From positions 1 to 11,325 of the forward strand of contig CAMJHX010000026.1 of NCBI GenBank assembly GCA_946405655.1: a stretch of DNA of 11,325 bases. The letters run 5' to 3'. The translations under genes and the position numbers were made by a program. How positions within the stretch are numbered: position 1 is the first letter of the stretch; each line of letters starts with the position of its first letter. The notes under the pieces were generated by a model that was not told the origin of the DNA, ran no database searches, and saw only the letters and a program-made list of their open reading frames with translations. Positions 5,767 through 11,325 of this stretch are shown in pieces. Source of the DNA: an uncultured Clostridia bacterium (GTDB lineage: Bacteria > Bacillota > Clostridia > Oscillospirales > Oscillospiraceae).

Positions 5767-8070
5767 TTATGCGGTTTTCTTTTTTGCTGGAGTTTTGCTC
5801 TGGATCTTCAGCGCCTTGAGCACGTCCGAGACCTCCGAGACCGGGACGATCTCGAGCTGATCCTTGACCTCCTGCGCCACGTCGCGCAGATCCTCCTTGT
5901 TTTGCGCCGGGATGAAGACCTTTTTCACGCCCGCGCGCTGCGCTGCCATGAGCTTCTCCGGCAGACCGCCGATCGGATTGACGCCGCCGCGCAGACTCAC
6001 CTCGCCCGTCATGGCGACGGCGGGGGAGACAGCCTTATCCGTCACGAGGGAGGCGAGCGCCGTTGTGAGCGTGATGCCCGCGCTCGGGCCGTCCTTCGGC
6101 GTTGCGCCGTCCGGCACATGGATGTGCAGATCGTGCTTCTCAAAGACCTCCGCCTGCTCTGGGAAATAGCTCTTTACGAGGCTCACGGCGATCTGCGCGC
6201 TCTCCTTCATCACGTCGCCGAGCTGACCGGTGATGATGAGCTTGCCGCTGCCCTTCGTGAGCATGGTCTCGATATAGAGGATCTCGCCGCCCACGCTCGT
6301 CCATGCCAGACCCGTCACGACGCCGGGCTTTGCGCTCTCCGGCACCTGACGATGGTGCAGCGGCGCCATGTCGAGCACCTCGCGCAGCTTCTTCGGCGTC
6401 ACGCGCAGCACCTTGCCCTTGCCGCGCACGAGCTGCACCGCCGCCGTGCGGCAGAGTGTGTCCATGCGCTTTTTCAGCCCGCGCACGCCGCCCTCGCGCG
6501 TGTAGTCGGAGATGATCTGCTCGAGCGCTTCGTCCGTCACGACGACCTGATTCTCCTTGAGCCCCACCGCCTTGAGCGCCTTCGGCAGCAAATGCCGCCG
6601 CGCGATCTGGAACTTCTCCGTCGGTGTGTAGCCCTGGAACTGGATGACCTCCATGCGGTTGAGCAGCGGCTCCGGTATCGTGTCGAGCGAGTTTGCCGTG
6701 CAGATGAACATCACGTTCGAGAGATCGAAGGGAACATTGAGATAGTGGTCGGTGAAGGTGCTGTTCTGCTCCGGGTCGAGCACCTCCAAAAGCGCGCTCG
6801 CAGGGTCGCCGTTGTAGGAGCCGTAGAGCTTGTCGACCTCATCAAGCACCATCACGGGGTTCGAGACCCCGGCCTTCTGGATGCCGTCCATGATTCGGCC
6901 GGGCATGGCGCCGATGTAGGTGCGGCGGTGGCCTCGAATGTCCGCCTCGTCGCGCACGCCGCCGAGGCTCACGCGCACATATTCGCGCTGCAGCGCCTTG
7001 GCGATGCTCTGCCCGATGCTCGTTTTGCCCGTGCCGGGCGCGCCGACAAAGAGCAGAATGCTGCCCGCCTGCTGGCGCTTGAGGCTCATGACGGCGATCT
7101 GCTGGATGATGCGCTCCTTGACCTTCTTGAGACCAAAGTGATCCTCGTCGAGCACCTTCTCGGCCTCGTCCAGATCAATGTCCTTCGCCTTTTCCTTCTT
7201 CCACGGCAGGCTCGTGAGAAAATCGAGATAATCGTAGAGCAAGGCGGACTCAGCGCTGTTCTGTCCCTCGTGCTTGAGGCGGCCGAGCACCTTCTGCGCT
7301 TCCTTGAGCGCGGTCTCGTTCATGCCCGCCTCTTCGATCTTGATCTCCAGCTTGCGGAGATCGGTGACCTCCTCAGGGTGCAGCTCATCGAGCTCGCGCT
7401 GCAGATATTCCATCTGCTTGCGGATCGCATTCTCGCGGTAGAGCTTCTGGTGATCCTCCTCCTGCGCCTGCGCCGCCTCCTGATTGACCTTGTTCATCTC
7501 AAGGTTCTCATAGACGATGCGTTCGAGCATCTCGGCGCGCTTTTTGCGGCTGTCCTCGGCGAGGATGGCATAGCGCTCGGCGTTGGTGTTCTGCATCCAC
7601 GGGCTCATCACCACGGCGGCCTCGCCGATGCTGTCCCAGTTTTCGATGTAGCGCTTGGCGGCTGACGCCCAGCGGAAGTTCTCGCTGAACTCCGTGAGCG
7701 CGCGCTTGACGCCCGCAAGCTTGCGCGCCGCCTCCTCCGGGTCGAGATCGTCGATATCGCGCCGGCGGGAGATGGAGAGGTCGATCGTGTGATCGCGGTA
7801 GACGGCCACATCGTCGATGTTCACGCGGTTTTTCGTCCGGATGACGACAAAGCCGTTGTCGCTCACCTCAGTGATGACACCGCTCAGACCGATGGGGTAG
7901 AAGCTGTCGTTCGTGAGCTCCGAGCGAGGGAGATCCTCCTTTGCCACAATCAGAATGACCTTTTCATCCTGCACCGGGGGCTTTCCGGCGTACTGCCGGT
8001 AGTATTCCGCCTTGAAATAGATATAGGCGTCCGGCACGACCAGAATGTTATAAATCGGGAATACTGCCAT
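5767..8070 (-). CDS. lon: ATP-dependent protease Lon (endopeptidase La)
   Basis: A 767-residue cytoplasmic AAA+ serine protease that degrades misfolded and regulatory proteins as a hexamer. It has an N-terminal substrate-binding domain (1 to about 200), a coiled-coil linker rich in Glu/Lys (about 175-260), Walker A G-A-P-G-T-G-K-T (343-350), Walker B VMVLDEVDK, an arginine-containing sensor region, and the protease domain with PKDGPSAG (catalytic Ser663) and Lys706 in GGLPEKLMAA. The Ser-Lys spacing of 43 matches E. coli Lon (679/722). The N-terminal start MAVFPIYNILVVPD differs from the usual LPLR...VVFPG form. AAGGAGG (8078-8084) is only 1 nt from an ATG at 8074-8076 but 7 nt from the in-frame ATG at 8068-8070, so the latter is chosen. 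It is preceded by a CIRCE element and its own promoter. Confidence 0.96.
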   Translation of the reverse strand: MAVFPIYNILVVPDAYIYFKAEYYRQYAGKPPVQDEKVILIVAKEDLPRSELTNDSFYPIGLSGVITEVSDNGFVVIRTKNRVNIDDVAVYRDHTIDLSISRRRDIDDLDPEEAARKLAGVKRALTEFSENFRWASAAKRYIENWDSIGEAAVVMSPWMQNTNAERYAILAEDSRKKRAEMLERIVYENLEMNKVNQEAAQAQEEDHQKLYRENAIRKQMEYLQRELDELHPEEVTDLRKLEIKIEEAGMNETALKEAQKVLGRLKHEGQNSAESALLYDYLDFLTSLPWKKEKAKDIDLDEAEKVLDEDHFGLKKVKERIIQQIAVMSLKRQQAGSILLFVGAPGTGKTSIGQSIAKALQREYVRVSLGGVRDEADIRGHRRTYIGAMPGRIMDGIQKAGVSNPVMVLDEVDKLYGSYNGDPASALLEVLDPEQNSTFTDHYLNVPFDLSNVMFICTANSLDTIPEPLLNRMEVIQFQGYTPTEKFQIARRHLLPKALKAVGLKENQVVVTDEALEQIISDYTREGGVRGLKKRMDTLCRTAAVQLVRGKGKVLRVTPKKLREVLDMAPLHHRQVPESAKPGVVTGLAWTSVGGEILYIETMLTKGSGKLIITGQLGDVMKESAQIAVSLVKSYFPEQAEVFEKHDLHIHVPDGATPKDGPSAGITLTTALASLVTDKAVSPAVAMTGEVSLRGGVNPIGGLPEKLMAAQRAGVKKVFIPAQNKEDLRDVAQEVKDQLEIVPVSEVSDVLKALKIQSKTPAKKKTA

Positions 8071-8089
8071 GTTCATGCCTCCTTGGGAA

Positions 8090-8116
8090 TTGGCACTCGG
8101 CTTGAACGAGTGCTAA
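8090..8116. promoter_or_regulatory. CIRCE operator (HrcA site) in the lon leader
   Basis: TTGGCACTC (8090-8098), 9-bp spacer, GAGTGCTAA (8108-8116). The CIRCE consensus is TTAGCACTC-N9-GAGTGCTAA; only one base differs and the spacer length is exact. It lies 5 bp upstream of the lon Shine-Dalgarno (8078-8084) and about 65 nt after the predicted lon start site. HrcA repression relieved by heat or misfolded protein is the established role of this element. Confidence 0.9.
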
Positions 8117-8161
8117 CGTCAAGGTCGAAAGAATGGCCTTCTGACGAAGACCCTCGATTCC

Positions 8162-8189
8162 TTGACATTTGTAAACTTTATGGTAGAAT
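8162..8189 (+). promoter_or_regulatory. Promoter of the TetR-family gene
   Basis: -35 TTGACA (8162-8167), 16-bp spacer, -10 TAGAAT (8184-8189), predicted start near 8196. Its -10 box shares two bases with the lon -10 box on the other strand. Confidence 0.8.
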
Positions 8190-8216
8190 CTTAGCATAGT
8201 CCTTTACAGTTGTCAA
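8188..8216 (-). promoter_or_regulatory. Promoter of lon
   Basis: Minus strand: -35 TTGACA (8211-8216), 17-bp spacer, -10 TAAGAT (8188-8193), predicted start near 8181, giving a leader of about 110 nt that includes the CIRCE element. It overlaps the TetR-gene promoter almost entirely, so only one polymerase can bind at a time. Confidence 0.8.
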
Positions 8217-8254
8217 CCCAATTCACAAATTGTTTTCAATCCAAGGAGGCGCCT

Positions 8255-8797
8255 ATGTACTGCGGCACCAATCCCACCGCGCTTTTGAACCAGCGGCAGC
8301 TGGCGGAGGCGCTGTTTCGGCTCATGGAGCAAAAGCCCTTTTCCGCCATTTCGGTCAGCGAGCTCTGCCGCGCGGCCTCCATTTCGCGCCAGACGTTTTA
8401 CAGTCTCTTTGACTCCAAGGAGAGCGTCGTGACCTATACGCTCACGGAGCGCTGCTGCTATGCACCCGAAGCAGCAGGGGAGGACGCTTGTTATACCCTG
8501 CGGCAGATGTGCGCCGACTACGGAGATTATCTCCGCTCCCACGCGGACTTTCTGCGCACACTCGTCGAAAACGATATCATCTATCTGCTCTATGACAGTC
8601 TCTATGATTCCCTCCTCGACTGCGGGTGCTTCCTCTCCGATATGTCCGCCGAGATCCGCGCCTACGCCGCTGACTTCATGGCCGGAGGCTTTACAAGCAT
8701 TGCCAGAACGTACATCCGTACAGGCGCCCACACCGATCCAACCCTACTGGACGGTCTGATCTATGGCCTCTTTAACGGTTCCTTTCTGGACAAATAA
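8255..8797 (+). CDS. TetR-family transcriptional regulator
   Basis: A 180-residue cytoplasmic DNA-binding protein. The N-terminal TetR helix-turn-helix is clear at residues about 13-60: LAEALFRLMEQKPFSAISVSEL, then CRAASISRQTFYSLFDSKESVV. This matches the TetR pattern T/S-V-x-E-L-x-x-x-A-x-I-S-x-x-T-F-Y-x-x-F-x-x-K. The helical C-terminal part, ending DGLIYGLFNGSFLDK, should bind the ligand and form the dimer; the ligand is unknown. Four cysteines lie around Cys65, Cys66, Cys77 and Cys83, of no known role. AAGGAGG is 5 nt ahead of the ATG at 8255; an in-frame TTG at 8210 has no RBS and is rejected. The gene is divergent from lon with overlapping promoters, so it may repress itself and lon. 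No further target gene is adjacent in its own direction. Confidence 0.92.
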   Translation: MYCGTNPTALLNQRQLAEALFRLMEQKPFSAISVSELCRAASISRQTFYSLFDSKESVVTYTLTERCCYAPEAAGEDACYTLRQMCADYGDYLRSHADFLRTLVENDIIYLLYDSLYDSLLDCGCFLSDMSAEIRAYAADFMAGGFTSIARTYIRTGAHTDPTLLDGLIYGLFNGSFLDK

Positions 8798-8801
8798 AAG
8801 C

Positions 8802-8833
8802 GGAGAGTGAAGATCAAGGAATCTCCACTCTCC
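8802..8833 (-). terminator. Probable terminator of the nfo-LOG operon
   Basis: GGAGAGTG (8802-8809) pairs with CACTCTCC (8826-8833); after one mismatch, AGAT pairs with ATCT, leaving a 6-nt loop. On the minus strand it is followed by GCTTTTATTTG. On the plus strand no T-run follows, so it serves the minus-strand operon better than the TetR gene. Confidence 0.6.
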
Positions 8834-8850
8834 ACTCTCAACTCTCCACG
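8823..8850. repeat. Four tandem 7-bp units, CTCCACT type
   Basis: CTCCACT, CTCCACT, CTCAACT, CTCCACG in a row. The left end forms one arm of the adjacent hairpin and the right end supplies the last codons and stop (TGA at 8838-8840) of the LOG gene. It looks like a fragment of a simple intergenic repeat. Confidence 0.7.
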
Positions 8851-9344
8851 TTCTCTACGCGGTACAGATCTTCCAAATCGCTGTACAAATACCCACCGAC
8901 CTCCATCTGATGGAAGAAGGCGAGCAGACCATCGAAGAAGCCATCCACGTTGTAGATCAGAATGTCCTTGTCCAGTCGATTTGACGCTTTCATGGCGAGG
9001 ATGCTGCAGAGCTCATCCATCGTGCCGATGCCGCCGGGGACGGCGATGAAGGCGTCCGAAATTGCGATCATCTCGTCCTTCCGGTCGGAGAGCTCCTTCG
9101 TACGGATGATCTTCGTCAGATGCGGGTAATTCTCCGTTTTTTCTTCGAGAAAGCCGGGGATCACACCGATGATCTCGGCGCCCGCGTCGTGAAAGCCGTC
9201 CGCGATCGCGCCCATGAGTCCGCCGCCGTAGCCGCCGAAGACGAGCGCGTGCCCCTCCTCGCCGAGCCTGCGGCCGAGCTCGTAGACCGCCTTGGCGATG
9301 CCCTCGCCCACGTCGCAGGACGATGCGAAGATACAGATGTTCAT
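8838..9344 (-). CDS. LOG-family protein (nucleotide 5'-monophosphate phosphoribohydrolase)
   Basis: A 168-residue Rossmann-fold protein of the LOG / 'lysine decarboxylase-like' TIGR00730-type family. It shows G-G-Y-G-G-G-L-M-G-A (37-46) and the signature P-G-G-I-G-T-M-D-E (103-111), with Arg and Glu residues that in studied members cleave the N-glycosidic bond of (cytokinin) nucleoside 5'-monophosphates, releasing base and ribose 5-phosphate. The bacterial physiological substrate is uncertain. The RBS GGAG lies 7 nt from the ATG at 9342-9344 and overlaps the end of nfo. The nfo stop is one base upstream of this start, so translation is probably coupled and the two form an operon. A role in nucleotide salvage or clean-up beside DNA repair would fit but is inference. 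The last codons fall inside a tandem 7-bp repeat. Confidence 0.92.
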   Translation of the reverse strand: MNICIFASSCDVGEGIAKAVYELGRRLGEEGHALVFGGYGGGLMGAIADGFHDAGAEIIGVIPGFLEEKTENYPHLTKIIRTKELSDRKDEMIAISDAFIAVPGGIGTMDELCSILAMKASNRLDKDILIYNVDGFFDGLLAFFHQMEVGGYLYSDLEDLYRVENVES

Positions 9345-9345
9345 T

Positions 9346-10179
9346 TTATTCTCCTCTCCATTCGTGCAGCAGCGCGATCTCGCGCGCGTAGCCCTCGTCC
9401 TCATTCGGCGTCTCCAGGATAAACGGCAGATCCCGCAGCGCCTCGTGCGTGATGATGCGGCGGATTGCGTCTTCCGGGAGATAGCCCTCGTCGATCTTCT
9501 CATGCCGGTCCTTGTGGGAGCCGATGTCGTTCTTGCTGTTGTTCAGATGCACGGCGCGGATGCGGTGCAGTCCCACCACGCGGTCAAACTCCGCGAGCAC
9601 GCCGTCAAGATCCTTCACGATGTCATATCCCGCGTCCCAGACGTGGCAGGTGTCGAAGCAGACGCCCATCTTCTCCTGCAGCGCCACGCCGTCGAGGATC
9701 GCGCGCAGCTCCTCGAACCGTCCGCCGACCTCACTGCCCTTGCCCGCCATGGTTTCGAGCAGAACGGTCGTGCGCATCTCGGGAAAGAGCGATTCGTTTA
9801 AGATCTCCGTGATCTTTTCAATCCCGACGGCGACGCCCTGTCCGACGTGGCTGCCGGGGTGGAAGTTATAGCACTGTCCCGGCGTATATTCCATGCGCTG
9901 CAAATCCTCGCGGAAGGCGAGGCGCGCGAACTCGCGCACGTTCTCCTTCTCCGCGCAGGGATTGAGCGTATACGGCGCGTGCGCCACGAGCGCGGCAATG
10001 TCGCGCTCCGCCGCGTAATCGAGGAACGCAGAGACGTCCTTCTCGTCCAAGGCTTTGGAGGCGCCGCCTCTGGGGTTTCTGGTAAAGAAGGCGAAGGTGT
10101 TGGCGCCGAGCGCCGCAGCCTTTTTGCCCATGGCCAGATATCCGCCCGCGGCGGAGATGTGGCATCCGATTCGAAACAT
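9346..10179 (-). CDS. nfo: Endonuclease IV (AP endonuclease)
   Basis: A 277-residue TIM-barrel enzyme that cuts DNA 5' to abasic sites in base-excision repair, using three zinc ions. All nine metal ligands can be placed by comparison with E. coli Nfo: His67, His107, Glu142, Asp176, His179, His211, Asp224, His226 and Glu256, in the contexts HAPYTLN, NFHPGSH, LLETMAGKG, CFDTCHVWDAGYD, VHLNNSKND.GSHKDRHE and ILETP. Length fits the family (about 280). The ATG at 10177-10179 is chosen; an in-frame GTG at 10183-10185 is possible. The RBS is weak (GATGGG). It is the first gene of a two-gene unit with the LOG gene. Only 33 bp separate it from the divergent metallopeptidase gene, so its promoter must reach into that gene. 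Confidence 0.96.
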   Translation of the reverse strand: MFRIGCHISAAGGYLAMGKKAAALGANTFAFFTRNPRGGASKALDEKDVSAFLDYAAERDIAALVAHAPYTLNPCAEKENVREFARLAFREDLQRMEYTPGQCYNFHPGSHVGQGVAVGIEKITEILNESLFPEMRTTVLLETMAGKGSEVGGRFEELRAILDGVALQEKMGVCFDTCHVWDAGYDIVKDLDGVLAEFDRVVGLHRIRAVHLNNSKNDIGSHKDRHEKIDEGYLPEDAIRRIITHEALRDLPFILETPNEDEGYAREIALLHEWRGE

Positions 10180-10212
10180 AAACACCCATCTTTCTTATCT
10201 AAGGTTATGAAT

Positions 10213-10728
10213 ATGAAGTATGACTACGAACTCATCCGGTCCGACCGGAAAACCCTCGGTCTGCAGGTGAAGGACGGCCGCGTCATCGTGCGCGCCCCGC
10301 GCATCGTCACGCTGCAGCAGATCGAGCGCTTCGTGCGTGAGCACGAGGATTGGATTCAAAACACACTTTCCCGTCAGGCGGCAAAGCAGACGGCGCACCC
10401 GGAGCCGACGGCGGCAGAGCGCGCGGAGCTCATCCGCCGCGCAAAGGAGATCCTCCCGCAGCGCACGGCCTACTGGTCGCAGCGCATGGGACTCTATCCG
10501 ACGCAGATCCGCATCACGTCGGCGCAGCGGCGCTTTGGCAGCTGCTCGTCCGAGGGGCATATCTGCTACTCGTGGCGGCTGATGCAGTATCCGCCCGAGG
10601 CGATCGACTATGTGGTCGTGCATGAATTGGCGCACCTGAAGCATATGAATCACAGCCCGGCATTTCACGCGCTCGTGACGAAGTATCTGCCGGATCACAA
10701 GGCGCGCCGCGCGCTGCTCAAGAAATAA
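10213..10728 (+). CDS. YgjP/DUF45-type zinc metallopeptidase
   Basis: A 171-residue protein of the YgjP-like family (M48-related, sometimes annotated 'SprT-like' or DUF45). It carries an N-terminal segment typical of the family (ELIRSDRKTLGLQV, then IVRAPRIV), the R-F-G-S-C-S-S motif (107-113) and the zinc site H-E-L-A-H (137-141), followed by N-H (146-147) whose His is the likely third ligand. It should be a cytoplasmic zinc-dependent peptidase; substrates of the family are not well known. The start at 10213 lies 8 nt from AAGG (10201-10204); the ATG at 10207 is only 2 nt away and is less likely. A long upstream extension of the frame overlaps nfo and is not coding. Its 3' end overlaps the convergent hydrolase gene by 11 bp. 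Confidence 0.92.
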   Translation: MKYDYELIRSDRKTLGLQVKDGRVIVRAPRIVTLQQIERFVREHEDWIQNTLSRQAAKQTAHPEPTAAERAELIRRAKEILPQRTAYWSQRMGLYPTQIRITSAQRRFGSCSSEGHICYSWRLMQYPPEAIDYVVVHELAHLKHMNHSPAFHALVTKYLPDHKARRALLKK

Positions 10729-11325
10729 CGCGGTCGAGAAACGCCGCCATGTCTGCCCAAATGTCGCGCCGTCCATTGTCGAGGTGGATCTCATGCCGCC
10801 GACCGGGATAGAGCTTCAGCTCGGTGCGAAAATGTCCCGTCGCGCGATAGTGCTCGACGGCCTCCTTCACCCGCACGCCGTAGCCGCCCACGGGGTCATC
10901 CTCGCCGGAGAGAAAGAGGATCGGGAGGTCCTTCGGCGCTGCCTCGAACGTCTCATCGCGCAGCATGGCGCGGATCATCGTCATGAGGTCGTAATAGCCC
11001 CGGTTCGAGAACGTGAAGCCGCAGAGCGGGTCGGGCTTGCCGTCTTTTAAGAGATAGCTCGGGTCGGTGCTCAGCCAGTCCACGCTGGAGCGATGCTCGG
11101 TGCGCTTGTTAAAGCCGCGGTTCACATGCCCGTCCAGCAGCGTGGCCTTCTTCTTGCCCCAAAAGAGGGAGAAGGCTTTGGCGGAGGCAATGCCGAGCGG
11201 CAGCTCCCTGTCGCCGTTGCCGCTGGAGCAGACGATGGCGGCGTCGACCTCTTCTCCGAAATCATGCAGACACATGCGGCAGACGAAGGAGCCCATCGAA
11301 TAGCCGAAGAGCACCATCGGAAGAT
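10718..11325 (-). CDS. Alpha/beta hydrolase, serine aminopeptidase S33 type (5' end beyond window)
   Basis: The C-terminal 200 or so residues of a serine hydrolase of the monoacylglycerol lipase / lysophospholipase group. The nucleophile elbow is L-P-M-V-L-F-G-Y-S-M-G-S, with the Ser of GYSMG as nucleophile; Asp in SGEDDPVGG and His in YPGRRHEIH complete the triad. The cap region between elbow and Asp is about 100 residues, typical of the family. It should cleave an ester or similar bond of a lipid or small molecule; no signal peptide can be judged because the N-terminus is missing. The stop codon TGA (10718-10720) lies inside the end of the convergent metallopeptidase gene, so there is no room for a terminator between them. 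Confidence 0.92.
   Translation of the reverse strand, partial: LPMVLFGYSMGSFVCRMCLHDFGEEVDAAIVCSSGNGDRELPLGIASAKAFSLFWGKKKATLLDGHVNRGFNKRTEHRSSVDWLSTDPSYLLKDGKPDPLCGFTFSNRGYYDLMTMIRAMLRDETFEAAPKDLPILFLSGEDDPVGGYGVRVKEAVEHYRATGHFRTELKLYPGRRHEIHLDNGRRDIWADMAAFLDRVIS

Noticed and set aside
5902..7665. Long plus-strand open frame opposite lon
   Set aside because: Same GC-bias shadow effect; Leu/His/Arg/Asp-rich with no domain, while lon on the other strand has all catalytic motifs.
8071..8076. Upstream ATG of lon giving two extra residues
   Set aside because: It is only 1 nt from the Shine-Dalgarno, too close for initiation; the next in-frame ATG is at 7 nt.
8210..8254. N-terminal extension of the TetR protein from a TTG
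   Set aside because: The TTG lies in the lon -35 region and lacks a ribosome binding site; AAGGAGG is properly placed before the ATG at 8255.
8823..8850. CRISPR or microsatellite coding array
   Set aside because: Units are 7 bp, contiguous, only four, with no spacers.
9847..10212. Upstream extension of the metallopeptidase frame
   Set aside because: It is antisense to nfo, low in similarity to anything expected, and the family protein begins at MKYDYELIRSDR with its own RBS.

Overview
The window looks like a chromosomal stretch from a high-GC member of the Firmicutes, probably class Clostridia (an Oscillospirales-type gut organism is my best guess). The evidence is strong AGGAGG-type ribosome binding sites, sigma-A promoters with TTGACA and TATAAT-like boxes, a CIRCE operator, a BirA-type biotin operator, an ECF biotin transporter subunit and many intrinsic terminators. 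This is inferred from style; no marker gene settles the taxon. I see no insertion sequence, tRNA, rRNA or CRISPR array.

Layout, left to right. (1) 1-863, minus strand: the N-terminal 170 codons of a class I/II PLP aminotransferase, preceded by a leader of about 230 nt. The leader has its own promoter, a 34-codon ORF with a Tyr/Phe cluster, a perfect 20-bp palindrome, and an intrinsic terminator whose U-tract touches the aminotransferase Shine-Dalgarno. This reads as transcription attenuation and is the most unusual element here. (2) 835-1483, minus strand: bioY with terminator, promoter and overlapping BirA-like operator. (3) 1496-2216, plus strand: a small lipoprotein gene with its own promoter and terminator. 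(4) 2229-3235, plus strand: an AraC-family regulator with promoter and terminator. (5) 3333-5765, plus strand: a two-gene unit of a small membrane-anchored protein (DUF6110-like) and a P1B-type metal ATPase with an unusual SCALKL membrane motif and no CxxC in its N-terminal domain. (6) 5767-8216, minus strand: lon, with a near-perfect CIRCE element in its leader. (7) 8162-8797, plus strand: a TetR-family regulator whose promoter overlaps the lon promoter in a shared 55-bp dyad. (8) 8802-10179, minus strand: nfo (endonuclease IV) followed one base later by a LOG-family nucleotide phosphoribohydrolase. (9) 10213-10728, plus strand: a YgjP-type zinc metallopeptidase, converging with (10) a partial serine alpha/beta hydrolase on the minus strand that runs off the right edge.

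Most genes are single-gene units with housekeeping, stress or transport roles: protein quality control (Lon, probably HrcA-controlled), DNA base-excision repair (Nfo), biotin scavenging (BioY, probably BirA-controlled) and metal transport. There is no defence island or mobile element. The candidate new biology lies in the regulatory DNA (the aminotransferase leader, the lon/TetR dyad) and in the small-protein/P-type ATPase pair.
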